Under the pieces are notes generated by a model. It searched no databases. It was not told where the DNA came from and worked only from the letters and a program-made list of their open reading frames with translations. Below are positions 1 through 13,695 of a stretch of 64,000 nucleotides of DNA, piece after piece. Numbering within the stretch: position 1 is the first letter of the stretch; each line of letters opens with the position of its first letter. The position numbers and the translations under genes were made by a program. The stretch is from Ailanthus altissimus (lineage: Eukaryota > Streptophyta > Magnoliopsida > Sapindales > Simaroubaceae): assembly GCA_946807835.1 (NCBI GenBank), contig OX327686.1, forward strand, positions 1,984,001 to 2,048,000. Direction: 5' to 3'.

Positions 1-245
1 GAAAGTGTCTTCTTCTTTGTCACTCTTTGGTTACTTTGCTGCAACGGATAAGCAGGACTTTTGATGTTGTAAGTTGAATTTAGTCTTTATGACTATATGT
101 TTTGCAGTAAATTTGTCTCATATGGCTCAATTTTTTATGGTTAATTTCTCTGAATTCTTATTTTTAATCTGTTTCTCCTATATGTGCAAGTTTGACTTTC
201 TCGTGGAGTTTTATGCCATTCATTAAACAATAAATTTACTTGCAG
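1..245 (+). other. intron of the TSS/REC-type gene at the left edge
   Basis: No coding similarity is visible. The stretch ends in a pyrimidine-rich tract and CAG directly before the 42-nt exon that encodes [10 protein letters not shown] therefore read it as the downstream part of an intron whose upstream exon is outside the window. Confidence 0.6.
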
Positions 246-3200
246 GCATACAAAGCTCTTATGAAAGCTTTCACTGAACACAATAAAGTATGTATACTTC
301 ACTAGATATTTTCACAATTTGATAGTAATCCCTGGGGAAAATGTTTTTATTCTTATATATATGAATATTTTATTTGTTTATTCATTTCAGTTTGGCAACC
401 TTCCATACGGTTTTCGGGCGAACACATGGGTTGTCCCTCCAGTTGTTGCTGAAAACCCATTGGTTTTCCCACTGCTTCCTGTGGAGGATGAAAATTGGGG
501 AGGAAGTGGGGGTGGGCAAGGGAGAGATGGTAAACATGATAACAGGCAATGGGCTAAAGAATTTGCGATTTTGGCAGCAATGCCTTGTAAAACGGCTGAA
601 GAGAGGCAAATTCGAGATCGGAAAGCCTTTTTACTTCACAGTTTATTTGTTGATGTCTCACTTTTTAAAGCTGTTGCGGCAATCAAAAATCTGATTGATA
701 GTAACCAGAACTCCTTAAATGATCCTGCTGCTTCAGTTGTGTATGAGGAAAGATCTGGAGATTTAATTATTAAGGTGACAAGAGATGTACCCGATGCAAG
801 TGTAAAGTTGGATTTTAAAAATGATGGAACTCAGGTTCTGGGAATGTCACAGGCAGACCTTACTCAGAGAAATTTACTAAAAGGCATAACAGCCGATGAA
901 AGTGCAACTGTTCAGGTGAGTGCTACATTCCTTTGAATGCATATTTCGATTTACGAAGTAGGTAATAGCTGAGTTCATTTTTTGGTCTTGCAGGACACTT
1001 CTACTTTAGGTGTAGTGATTATTAAACATTGTGGCTATATGGCTGTTGTAAAAGTTTCAGCAGATGTGAATTGGGAGGGAGATCCTATTCCTCAGGACAT
1101 TGACATTGAGGATCAGCCTGAAGGAGGTGCAAATGCCTTGAATGTGAATAGGTGGGTTAATACCTCGGTTATTGTATGATTTTGGAAATAAGATGCACTA
1201 CAAAATAAATCACTTTTTTTGTCGAATACTCTTAACTTGATACATAATGAAACCACATAATGTACACACTAATGTTTTTTCATCAATTCATACTCATGGG
1301 GCATACACACACACACACACTGTAAAATAGATAATAATAAAATTAATAATGCACACCAATTTGTACGTTATTGACTTCTTTTCCTTGTATCATTTTTCAG
1401 CTTGAGGATGCTACTGCACAAGTCATCCACCCCTCAATTCTCTAGTACATTTCAACGATCTCAGAGTGCAGATTTTGAGAACTTGCGGTCTGCTAGGTCT
1501 TTGGTGCGGAAAGTAATAGAAGATAGTTTGATGAAGTTGCAGGAAGAATCCTCCAAATCTATCAGATCTATTAGATGGGAGCTTGGAGCATGTTGGGTGC
1601 AGCATTTGCAAAATCAGGCTTCTGGGAAAAATGATTCCAAGAAAACTGAAGAATCTAAGCCTGAGCCTGCTGTCAAGGGTCTTGGAAAGCAAGGGGCGCT
1701 GCTAAGGGATATCAAGAAGAAATCAGATGGCAGAATAAGCAAAACTGAGCAGGGAAAGGAGGTTCCTGCAGATAACAACCTTGACATGGATAAGAAATCT
1801 GATGCTACTGATCAGAAGGAATTGGAGAAACGAGATGAGGAATTGGAAAAAATGTGGAAAGAACTGCTTCCTGAAGCAGCATATATGCGGCTTAAAGAAT
1901 CAGAAACTGGTCTTCACCTTAAGGTTTGCATGCTTGCTACCCCGGAGAACACGAATATGTTGAATTTGATCCATCTTTAAAATCTTTGACCTTTCTTACT
2001 GCAATCCCAGTAAAGTTGACTTGAGAAATTTCTGACTGTTGATTGTTAAGCTGCCTTATGCTTACATGCTTATAAAACTTAGTGATCTTTCTATTTCATC
2101 TCTTAAACACTTTTTCATTTGTAGCTGCTTTGGTTTGTTTGTATGGCAGTCACCAGACGAGTTGATTGAAATGGCATATAAATACTATGCTGATACTGCT
2201 CTTCCAAAACTGGTTAGTTCCATAATAACCATCTTTTTCTTTGCCTATGAGATGTTCTGCAGTTAATATATCTGGTTGGTTTTGACCTCAAATTTATTAG
2301 GTGGCAGATTTTGGCTCATTGGAACTTTCACCAGTTGATGGAAGGACACTGACAGATTTTATGCATACCAGAGGTTTGCAAATGTGCTCTTTGGGACGAG
2401 TGGTAAGTTCTTTTATTTCATCAGTTTTCTTATGTACCTTCTTCAGTTCTGAAAATTCTGCTGCCACCACTTAATGAATAATTCTACCTCTACTAAATAC
2501 TAATTGCTTTCTCTTCCCCCTGAATAGAAAGGAAGAAACTCTAATGTAGATAATGGTTATGGTTGTCAAATACTATCAAACAGATGGAGACAAATTAGAA
2601 AGTCAAATTGAAGTCTGGTGGTTGGAACATGGCTGTTTTCAGCATTCCTAAACACTTATTGTTCTGCAGAGGTAGCAATTCACACTGGGTTAAAGTAAAA
2701 TTAAATTTTGAAAAAGCTAAGTAGTTCACCTGGAAAATTATCAAAGATCTAAATATGGATTATTCTTTATATTTTTATAGAAGAGCTGTTATTTTTGTCA
2801 GAAAAAATCAACCAGCCATACTTTAGTTGGTTTAGCATCTTGTTATTCTCTACTGTTGCTTAATTATACAGTGCCACATCTCTATTCCAAAGTTGTGTAA
2901 ATGCTGGTACCCAAAACAAACTTTTGGTGGCTATGTATTATAAAATTATAAATATACTCATCCTAGTTTTTGTGCACTGCTTTGAAATTTTATTGTATTT
3001 TGCTTTCATTGATTTATATATATATTTTCTCTGGGGATGTTCTAGGTTGAACTTGCAGACAAGCTTCCTCATGTTCAATCGCTATGTATGCATGAGATGA
3101 TTGTTCGAGCTTATAAACACATACTGCAAGCTGTTGTAGCTGCTGTTGATAATATAGCTGATTTGGCTGCATCAATAGCATCATGTTTGAACATATTGTT

Positions 3201-3866
3201 AGGAACAGCATCTGCTGAAAATGCCATTGCAGATATCACAAATGATGATATGTTAAAATGGAAATGGGTGGAAACATTCCTGATAAAGAGATTTGGATGG
3301 CGGTGGAAACATGAAAGCTGTCAGGACCTGAAAAACTTTGCGATTCTTCGTGGGTTATCCCACAAGGTTTGATGATCGGAACCTTTTGTTACTGTTTGAT
3401 GTATTTAAGAGTAAATATACTCCATCTCTGGGTTTCTAAGTGAAGTCATCTTTTGTCAGGTTGGGCTTGAGCTTGTTCCTAGGGACTATGATATGGACTC
3501 TGCATCTCCTTTTAGGAAGTTGGATATCATAAGCATGGTTCCTGTCTACAAGGTAACATTGTAATTTACATTAGAACCAGGATATGATCTTCCTGTAGTA
3601 TATTTCAGTTGCTTTAACAAATTTTATTCTTCCCTACAGCATGCTGCATGTTCATCCGCAGATGGGCGCACACTACTGGAGTCATCCAAGACTTCCTTGG
3701 ACAAAGGGAAATTGGAGGATGCTGTTAATTATGGCACTAAGGTACAGCTAGTTCTTTTCTCTTTGGTGTGCTTTGATATCTTTTACTTAAGGAAACAATA
3801 AGCTGAACCTGTATCGCAAATTGCATTTTGAAGGCACTGTCAAAGCTCGTGGCAGTCTGTGGTCCT

Positions 3867-3898
<32 letters not shown>

Positions 3899-6800
3899 CC
3901 TAGCAGTAGTGCTCTACCATACTGGCGATTTCAACCAGGTATTTGCTTTCAAACACTTAAATACTAGTGAGCGTGCATCGGATGTTTAATAACAGTGTGC
4001 CGGCATGCATCCCTGAATAAACTCAAGCATGTCGCAATTGTTATTTTAGTACATTGAACATGATATTCTAGTTTGTACATATTAAACCAGAATTTGAAAG
4101 AAGTGTCGGGGTTGAATGCATGAAATATTCCAGCACAATTTGACCACAGAAACTTTTCTCGATTTTATTTACTTCCATTTTCATTTTTATGGAATTATGA
4201 CATAGTTAATCAAGAAAATCATTTTTGAAACTTTGTTTTCAACATCCTGACCTTTTTCATGTTATACAGGCAACCATTTACCAACAAAAAGCATTGGATA
4301 TAAATGAGAGAGAACTTGGACTTGATCATCCTGATACAATGAAAAGTTATGGGGACCTAGCTGTATTCTACTATCGACTTCAACATACAGAGTTGGCTTT
4401 GAAGTAAGCTTCAAAAGATCTCTAATCAACTTATTTTTTCTAGATAGTTTTGTTTCCATGATGGCTATTCCTCCTAATTTCTATGCTCTGTCATATGCTG
4501 ATATATATATACATATGTAAATACTGATATATATATACATATGTATTCTTTTGGGCTTTCTGGCTCTAAAAGAATACATTTTCACTTTTAATAGCTAATT
4601 TCTGAAGCTTCTCAGTTTTCAACTTCAGATTAAAAGGTCCTGTTTTAATCTTGGGAAAAGGAAATTCTTTAGACTCTAGTATATTGAGCACGGCATAAAT
4701 GTTGCAGAATTGTGGAAATGCTCAATAGTCTGTTTGGTTTGCTGAAAACAGAATATATTATTCTTTATAGTTGCTGCCCAAGGGAGGTGTTCCGTAAGGA
4801 ATAAATTACTGGAATTTTTGGTCTACATGTCTAGTTGTCGAGCCTTGAAATTTTAGTACTATTAGAGAAACCATCCAACCTAAAAGCTTAAGTTGATAGG
4901 TGAAGTTCTAGTATTAGTATTAAAGACAAGTCGTAACAAGTAATTTGGACTACAATGTTATGTATACTGTTCATGTGGTCCACTGGCTTGGGTTCAAAGG
5001 GAAGGGCAGTTTGTTCATACATCTTCAACACTGGAGTCTTCATTATTTTTTTCTTGATATTTGATAACATGGTGTCAAGTTGTTATTTTAGTTTTTGATG
5101 TATTGGATTTCATATATGGTTTCTGTTTTTTAGTATCAACAGTTTGCTTTTCGACCTACATCAAGAGGTATTGTTATATAGGATTTATGTTCATGCTTTT
5201 CTTATTCTAGGTATGTCAATCGTGCACTGTATCTCTTGCATTTAACATGTGGACCTTCTCATCCAAATACGGCTGCCACCTATATTAATGTAGCAATGAT
5301 GGAAGAAGGTCTGGGGAATGTCCATGTTGCTCTTAGGTATCTCCATGAAGCTCTGAAGTGTAACCAAAGACTACTTGGAGCTGATCATATTCAGGTAAGA
5401 TATTTCTGTCATAAAGGTGGCATTTTAGAAGTAGACTATACAATGTGATAGAAAAAAGGTAGTGCTATAATGCCTGTACTTTCTTGAATTAGATGCAGAA
5501 GATGGAACTATATGTTGATGCATTTAGACTATTAAAATCTTTAGAAAATCTAATTAGTTCGGAAGATGGCTGGTTAGGTTCACTGCAAACTTCAACATGA
5601 TTTAGCCAGTTGAGTAGCTTGGTTCTGAACAAATATTGCTAACCCTATTTGATGTAGAATGACGTAGCTAGTTCTGATGTTATTTTTTATTTGGTGTATT
5701 TGTTTTGAAATTTTTTACTTATTTCAGTTGCTTTTAATTAGGGCTTTGGCCACTATAAGTAGAGCTATATCTCAGTTTTTAAGCAGACTTGAATTGTTTG
5801 ATGATTATTGGAATAGAGTTACAATTTATGTTGTCAATTGCTTCTGAAGTTTCCTCCTTTTTTTTCTATATTTTTCTCTCCTTTCTTTTTATCCGTGGTT
5901 CTTATTAAAGCTTATTGTTTGATTCTTACCTTGAAGCATAAGCTTTTGGTTAAGTGGTAATTTTACATGGTACCTGAGCAGATTTGACCTTATGGTCTTG
6001 TGTTTGTGTCCCTTTGAACACTTATTCTATTGATTAACTGAAAATTATAACAACTTTATGTAGAGCTAAGCAGACCACTATGTTTAGCATTTAGTTCTGG
6101 ATGACAAGCCTCTTAAATGAACCTTGCATGTGAGAGTGAGTGTTAAAACTTAACACTATTGTTTAGGCTTTTATCTCCAATCTTAAGTGGTAACTTAACA
6201 ACTCTGATATTAATCTGCTTTCTTCAGACTGCTGCCAGCTACCATGCCATAGCAATTGCTCTCTCTTTAATGGAAGCATACTCCTTAAGTGTTCAGCACG
6301 AACAAACTACCCTACAAATACTGCAGGCGAAACTTGGGTCGGAGGATCTGCGGACACAGGTAGCTTCAATTTTGCTGTATGACAATTAAATATCATGGTC
6401 CTTGTTTGTCAACTTCATATACATATGAACTTTTATAGGATGCGGCTGCATGGCTTGAGTACTTTGAATCCAAGGCTTTGGAGCAGCAAGAGGCAGCACG
6501 CAATGGTACCCCAAAGCCAGATGCCTCAATCTCCAGCAAAGGTCATTTAAGGTAATATTATGAAGCAGAAAAATATATGCTTTTCTGTTCAACTGAGATT
6601 CCTTTTCCATTGTTAAAGAGCCAAAATATCATGGTTCTCAAATTCTCAATTATGGATTTTAATGTTTTAGTTATCTTTAACTAGTTTGTGCCGTTTAAGT
6701 AGTTTATCAATTTTACTTGTGGTTGTCATGCTGATTAGATGTTCTAGTTTAATACATGGCAAGTCATTTCAATCCCTGGTCTTTATAGGTTTTGCTGGTT

Positions 6801-9251
6801 TGTTGACATATTTCCTTCCTAGATGTAGAAAGCTCCGGAAATAACATTATTTGTTTGCTGAATCAATGCCCTTGCATGGATCCTCTAAAAATTTATTTAA
6901 CTACTGATTCGGAGATAGCGTTTATATCGAGGTTCTTTTGAACTATCTGGATTAACTATAATTTCCCATCTTCAATCAGTGTTTCAGACCTTCTGGATTA
7001 CATAACCCCAGATGTAGATATTAAAGCAAGAGAGGCCCAAAGGAAAGCTCGTGCAAAGGTGATAAAGTGCTTACCATCCCTTGTTTCATTTCCTTACACT
7101 GCTCATCTTTACTCCACAGAAATGATCTTATTAATATTTTTTTTCTTCATCATGCAGATCAAAGGTAAACCTGGACAAACCTGGGAAGCAGTCTCAGATG
7201 AATATCAGAAGGATGAAATTGTGTCACCAACTTCTCCTGTTGTGGAAAACTCAAGTGACAAAGAGATCAAATCTGAAGCTCAATTTTCTGAACCTAAGAA
7301 TGAAAAATCTGGTTCAGATATCCCAGATTATTCGGTATTGCTTAAAAATGATGACCTGGCACAAGATGTCAATTCAGATGAAGGATGGCAGGAAGCTGTT
7401 CCCAAGGGTCGCTCACTTACAGATCGCAGATTTTCTGGTTCAAGGAGGCCAAGCCTAGCAAAACTGAATACTAACTTTATGAATGTATCTCAGTCATCTC
7501 GATATCGAGGAAAGCCCGCGAATTTCACATCCACAAAGACAATCCCAAGTGCATCTGCTGCAACATCTGGATCTAATCTTCCTGCTCCTAAAAAGTTTGT
7601 TAAAAGTGCTAGCTTTAGTCCTAAGCTCCATAGTGTGAGTACTTCCACTGGTGGAGCAGAGAAATCATCTCCAGCTAGCCCAGCTTCCATTGATCAGTTT
7701 CCCAAGTCTGCTCCTGCTGCCAGTCCTGTCAGTGTTCAAGCAGCTGGAAAACTTTTCTCCTACAAAGAAGTTGCTTTGGCTCCTCCAGGGACAATTGTGA
7801 AGACAGTTGCGGAACAGTTTCCGAAAGGGAATCTTGCAGTGGAACCAAGTGCTCAGGTAAGTCAGGAAGCATCTAGGCCAGTGGTCGATGCAACAATTGT
7901 GAAGGATGCAGAAGAAGACAAAGTTAAGAAATCTAAAGAAGAAGCACGGCTTGTGGTTTCTGAGGAAGAAATCAAGCATTGTGTCAATGAAGAAGAAGAA
8001 AAGAAAGAAGCAAGGGACTCAACAAAACCCCTGGAGGGAAAAAAAGATTCTCCTTTAGAACACATAGGAGCAGAGGATGGAAAAGAAGTAATAACTACTG
8101 AAGTTAAAACAACAATTACAGTAGCTGGAAATGTAGAAGTTCTAGAATTTGAAAATTCAGATTCTTCGAAGGATTCACATATTATTTCTTCTAAAACCGG
8201 AATTTCTGAAACAGGACTGTCGGAGAGATGCCTAGAAGCCTCCCCTGATCTGGAGCCTCTGACCATTTTAACTGAAAAAACTACTTTGTTGCCTGAGAAA
8301 GATGCTTCTGCTCCCAAAGAAAAAGTGACACGGGAAAATCCACAAGAACTACATAATGGTGACATTACTGTCAAACCATTGCCAAGTCAAGGAGAAAAGC
8401 AAGACGAAGCAGAAACAGTAAAGGAGACAACCAAGAAACTTTCTGCTGCCGCACCACCATTTAACCCATCCACAATTCCAGTTTTTGGCTCCGTCATCGT
8501 TCCTGGTTACGAAGATCATGGAGGAATTCTGCCTCCACCAGTGAATATACCTCCAATGCTTAACGTTAATCCTATCCGTAGGTCACCTCATCAGTCAGCT
8601 ACAGCTCGAGTTCCTTATGGTCCAAGGCTTTCTGGTGGGTATAACAGATCTGGAAATCGGGTTCCACGTAACAAACCTAGTTTCCCCAATGGTGAATATG
8701 CTGGGGAAGTGAATCACTTCAGTCCTCCAAGAATAATGAACCCACATGCAGCTGAGTTCGTACCTAGCCAACCTTGGGTTCCCAATGGTTATGCAGTTTC
8801 GCCAAATGGTTACTTGGCTTCTCCAAATGGCCTGCCATTGTCTCCAAATGGTGTTCCGGTAATGCCAAGTGCATATCCAGCATCACTGAATGGTATGCCA
8901 GTGATCCAAAACGGGATTCCTGCTCTCATTAGTTCTGTAGAATCACCTGGTGTTGTAACTGTTGATGTTGGAGTTGAAACCAACCCTGAAACTGTCGGAG
9001 ATGATAAGTCCTTGATGGAAAATAAGGGTGAAGATCAGCCAATTGAGCAAAAATCAACCGAAGATCAACCTGTACATAATGAAAGCACCCATCCTGTAAC
9101 TGAAGACGCACCAACAAATGTAGCCCCAGTGACTGGCAACTCTGTTTTGGCAAAGGAAACTTGCAATGACAAACCAGTTGAAGAAAAACCAAGCAAGTGT
9201 TGGGGAGATTATAGTGATAGTGAAGCTGAAATAGTTGAGGTTACAAGTTGA
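246..9251 (+). CDS. CLU/TPR protein of the TSS/REC family, 5'-truncated by the window edge
   Basis: Large cytosolic clustered-mitochondria-like protein. Plant relatives include TSS (a suppressor of STIMPY) and REC proteins, which affect chloroplast compartment size; the molecular role is poorly defined. Exons I place: 246-287, 391-915, 994-1151, 1401-1923, 2150-2212, 2301-2402, 3046-3366, 3460-3552, 3640-3741, 3834-3938, 4270-4403, 5211-5394, 6228-6359, 6439-6551, 6980-7058 and 7158-9251. All phases agree and give about 1,589 residues before the TGA. The first exons carry the CLU core ([13 protein letters not shown]). The TIF31/eIF3-p135-like stretch follows at 2301-3366 ([21 protein letters not shown]). 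TPR units lie in 4270-6359 ([17 protein letters not shown]). The 698-codon last exon is low-complexity and acidic, ends in [11 protein letters not shown], and contains an SPNG repeat. The N-terminus lies outside the window. Closest member (TSS/REC2, REC1 or REC3) is not settled. Confidence 0.95.
8779..8925 (+). repeat. degenerate in-frame SPNG repeat inside the TSS/REC last exon
   Basis: Seven or so degenerate units of about 7-10 codons, each built around (S/P)xNG ([42 protein letters not shown]). They repeat in frame in the disordered C-terminal tail, so copy number could change without a frameshift. Confidence 0.8.
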
Positions 9252-10314
9252 AGGAGCATCTTCAACTTTTTGTAAATACAATGTGATCTGTTCGCAGCTG
9301 AGGATTCTTAGCCGTGAGAAACAAGATAACAATACCAAGTTACCAACACAGATTCACAGGACTCCAGAATGATAGGATCAGTTTTATTCTACTCTGAAGT
9401 TTGTGACGTCAATGTCCCGAGCATTGCAAAGACTTTTTGATGTATTTTCGTTCTGCTGAAGTGAGAAAGAAGATTGCTAACTGGCTGGTATGTGAAACTT
9501 ATACCACTGCCTTGAAAGCATTTCGAGTAGTTTGTAGTCACTTAATGTCTCTTCATTTTATTCTTTTCATTAATGGAAACATCAATAAAGTTGAGGATTT
9601 TGTACTTTCTATGTCATATTAGTAGGAATATTGATTGCATGGAAGATCCACAACAATAAGTTTCAGTTTCCTTGCCTTAGCTAATATAATGCTGATATCC
9701 CGTTTTATTTTTATAGCTCTGAAGTCATGTCTGTAAACAAAAATTCTGGACTCTAGTAATTCAATGTTTGAAATTTAAGGATAAGATCATATAAAATTTC
9801 CATGAGTTATTGCTTGCTTAGTGAATTCTTGGATCATATTTTCTTGCACACCCTTTTTGAATAGATTTAGATAAATTAGAGTAAGTAATAGAGTTTTAAC
9901 TTTTGTGTCAAGTGGCTAATACTGAGTTAGTTTTGACCAAAGTTGTGTTCATGTATCTTGGGATTGTATTTGCATTTGCATTTCTCTGTCAAGTTGATTT
10001 TGACTAAAGTTGTGTTCAAATATCTTGGGATTGTATTTGTATTTCGTTCCTCTTTTGTTTCTGTCTTTGATTCACTTCACAAAGTCTGTTGATAAATTCT
10101 CTTAAGGCTTCTTGGAACTCCAGTTCTTGAATCAAACAATAAACTAACCGTAAGCATACACTATTTTTGAGAAGTCACGGATACAACAACATTAATTGTC
10201 TTTCCTTCTCTTTTTTTCTAAGACCAAAAATACAAGCCAAACAACAAAAGAGAAAAGAACAGGTGAAAAAGTGCCCTAACTAAATTCAATGTCTAGCTAA
10301 GTATTAACATTTCG
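9252..10314. other. shared 3' region between convergent TSS/REC and HHP genes
   Basis: Holds the 3' UTR of the + strand gene, with a candidate AATAAA at 9584-9589, and the 3' flank of the - strand HHP gene. A direct repeat of roughly 46 bp lies at about 9931-9981 and 9998-10045 (both contain TTGTGTTCA and TATCTTGGGATTGTATTTG). The short ORFs here match nothing I know. Confidence 0.6.
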
Positions 10315-11604
10315 CTAACACAAACAAGGAGGAGATACCCGGCGGAAATCCATAATGAATAATGTGGCAGCACTGTGAGCAAGTGCTCCTAAAACAACAA
10401 AGACATGAAAAATCTGATGGCTGTGCCCTGCAATGTCAAATGCACCAGGTTTCCATCTTTCTGGTACTCTGCAGACATAAAAAACAGCTCCTACAGTGTA
10501 CAAAACCGCCATGGCAAGCTCGTATCCCAGGGAAATGTATATTTGTGGATGACCCCAATGGAGGATCAGTGCATGTGCTGCCGGAACCACGCCTGAGAAT
10601 CCCATGGTGAGGAATAGGGAAGCCCTGAAGGAGCGAAAACGGGAAGAGGCCAGGGCAGGTGCAAGTAGGGTGACGATGGCAAGGATTCCGAGCAGTGTTA
10701 TGGAAGTAAGGTAAAGGAACCGTGTATGCGGGTGGCAGAAGAAGGCGTAGTAGATGGGGGCGAAGAAGGAGGAGACGATCATGAGGGAGATTCCGGCGTA
10801 ATCTAGGCGCCAGAAGAAGAGGTTGTAGCGCCTTGAGTGGCAAGCAAGAAGGTGAGAAAGTGAGCTGCAAAGCAAGCAACCCATTGCCCCAGATAAGAAA
10901 ACAAACCAGGGCCATTGTGGAATCATGGCTTCTCGAGTAATTTCTTGATCGCGTACATGGAAACTTGTTGTTGGGTCTGTAATGTTGTTCATATGTGAAC
11001 CCTGCAAATGAATAAACATGCATCAATAATCATTGATTTAATTGAGTTGAATTAAATTGATTAATATTTGATTGGTTCGGTTCGATTTAAGAATCTATTT
11101 CATTGATTTGAAACCGTGTAGAATCCAACCAAAATAGAATTTACCGAACCCCAAGATTACGAAACTTTCTTATCATTCGGTGCTTGACTTGTCGAAAAAT
11201 TCCAAAAATGCTGGCTTACGTGCTTTGTTTTCCAATGAAAATTGAATGCCCATATGAATATGAAACCTAGTTGGCATTTTAATAAATCAAAATCAAAAAT
11301 CAAAAAAGAAAAAAGATCTTTGACAAATGACAACTGTACACACTTTTGAACTACATAAAATACATATTAAGATTTGGTGAAAGTACATAATAATAATATT
11401 TGACCACTCTTTTGAAAAAATAGGACAGATACCCATAACATTTCATTTATGACAAATACCCCCCTTAAAATGCAAAGAAACGTTAAATATTTTTGTAAAG
11501 AAACCATTCTAACATTTGCTCCATATTGTTATTTATTTGCCTCGTTCTTTATCGTATAAGAAAGAATTTTAAGTGTTCTTAAAGCATTCTTATCTTTCAT
11601 GCAT

Positions 11605-11637
<33 letters not shown>

Positions 11638-13695
11638 CATTTATTTCATTATTAATTAAAGAATACACAAAAAATTCAAAACAAATAATGCTCTAGAAAC
11701 ATTTAAATAATTTATTCATAATTAATATTCGTATTCTATTTTTTAGTTCATTAAAACAAAAAGACTCATTCTAATTTTTTTTCACAAATAAAAATAGAGA
11801 ACCAAGTATAAAGAAATGTTGATATTGTTATAATCTCATTTTTCTAGAGGGATGTTTAGAAAGCGAAATGTTTTTAATGCACTCAATCATAGAAAGTTGA
11901 CTTAGATGTTGTGGGCGGAATTTTGGGGGTTGAGATTTAAACTTTTTATAGGTATTTTGTCATTAAATGAAATATGGAATAAATGTGTCACCTTCCAATA
12001 AAATATATGAAAAATAAAGTGTTCTTTCACCAATGAAAAAAAAGGTTATTTAGACATGTAACATCTTAGAAAAGGGATATCATACATTAATAATTTGAAA
12101 AATCTCTTCGACAATTTTATACTAGTCAGTTAGTCACTATTAAATTTGACACAAAATATATTTTATTTATAAAATTATAATTTTACTGTTATTAAAATTG
12201 ACATGACACAATTTTAACAAAGACATGTGATACATAAATAAAATTAAATTTTTTAAAAAAATTAAAAAATATATAAACACATATCACACTAGAATAAATT
12301 TAAAATCTTATTTTATAAATTATAAATAAATAAATAACATCTTCGATGACCTGCCATTGACTGTAATTTTCTAACAACTAAAAAAAATCATAAAAATTAT
12401 TAAATTTTATATTATTAGATTTCATTTTTGCCATCCATCTCCACCTTTTTGGACAATTTTGATTATTTTTGTGTCCTCTTTTGCTAAAAATAATTTAATG
12501 TGTAAATTATAAAAATAAAATTCTAATGTAAAATTTAATCATTTTTATAATTGAAGTTTAGCAGCTTAACACTGTTAATTATCAATGATGGTGATAAAAT
12601 TATTTTTTTATTTTTTATTAAATTATTAAAAATAAATATTAAAATTAAACTTATAAAAATGTGTCACATTTTCGATACTTTTTATTTTTATTATTAGTCA
12701 ATTAAAAATTGATACATGTCTTTATCAGTATATTTTAATTTTGCGTTGAATTTTATTTTTATATTTTTATTATTAAATTTAACAAAAAATAATTAATGAA
12801 TTGGAACAAAATTATTTATTTTAAAATATTTAAAATAAAACTAAATATTAACCCATTATCCTGAAATAAAAATATCGTTTTCCTAAAAGAAAAAACCACG
12901 AGTATATTATGAAAATCGTCGAAAGAGTCAAAAAGATCACATGGTGGGAGGCCCCACTAATCAGTGCTATCATCATGGTTAAAAAAAAAAAAAAACTCAC
13001 CGGAAACCCCATTTGCTTATCATCTGAGACGTTCATCACGTCCTTCTTCATCATCATCAGCGTCGTCAACGGCCCTGATCCCTCCACTGACCTGGGCACC
13101 ACAACAAACATCCAACATCGTGATCTAGTTCGGACAAAGTTTTCACATGGACTAAAATGAACAAAACAAAAAGTTAAATGACAATCAAGTCCTCGTCATC
13201 ACCGTCGTGTATTTTTGTTTTTTACCTGGAGAAGAAATTCTTCATGATGAAATCTTGAAGCTCCGTCCTGTTCTCCATTGAACTCATCACCATTAACGCT
13301 GCAAATATCGCAAAGCCAACCAAGTGCCTGCCCCAAAAATTCCCCCAAAAAAGAAAAAGCATCAATGAAAATATGCATATTTTCATAATATGAACTGATG
13401 AAATAAATATTTGCACTTACGTCCAAATGTTTAGGGTTTCGTTGTGCCACGAAAGTATGCTGAACAAAGCGTCTCTCAAAGGCCATTCACATCTGTAATA
13501 ATCCAATATGTATTCATTATCCTGAAAATAATCAGGCAAGTCTTGAAACTTCACCAATCTTCTCTCAAATCCCTTCTCCTTGTTGCTGTTCTTGTTCTTC
13601 ATATTCTTCATATCAACTGAATCATCCAGCTTCTTGTTGCCAACTTTTTGCTGCTGATGATGATGATGGTGATTGTTGTTGTTATCACTGTGCAT
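10315..13695 (-). CDS. HHP2-like: heptahelical transmembrane protein (PAQR/adiponectin-receptor family)
   Basis: Seven-pass membrane protein of the PAQR family; plant HHPs are linked to hormone, sugar and temperature responses. Exons on the - strand: 13695-13421, 13327-13226, 13091-13001 and 11001-10315. The phases join cleanly to give 384 residues. I start at the ATG at 13695; the longer open frame to 13746 begins with TTG. The cytosolic N-terminus is Asn/His/Gln-rich, followed by the family signature [10 protein letters not shown] and [14 protein letters not shown]. Family zinc-site histidines are visible: the first in [10 protein letters not shown], the other two in [13 protein letters not shown] near the C-terminus. 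LDYAGI supplies the usual acidic residue. The Asp/Met-rich third exon encodes a loop before the second membrane segment. Intron 3 is 2 kb and may hold a MITE. HHP2 versus HHP3/HHP1 is a judgement from recalled sequence. Confidence 0.93.
11374..12033. mobile_element. possible MITE with long degenerate terminal inverted repeats, in HHP intron 3
   Basis: The left end (TTGGTGAAAGTACA...) and the reverse complement of the right end (TTGGTGAAAGAACA...) resemble each other for about 85 bp; both then contain a CATTTCATTTA-like block and ACAAATACC/ACAAAATACC. The span is about 660 bp with no coding content. I see no clear target-site duplication, so the class is not assigned. Confidence 0.4.
11603..11640. 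repeat. compound (AC)n(AT)n microsatellite
   Basis: About ten AC units followed directly by about six AT units, inside HHP intron 3. Confidence 0.9.

Noticed and set aside
7665..8374. - strand ORFs up to 170 codons inside the TSS/REC last exon
   Set aside because: Shadows of a long coding exon; Ser-rich by reverse translation of acidic codons.
10362..10610. ORFs on the + strand opposite the HHP last exon
   Set aside because: Antisense shadow of a strongly conserved coding exon.
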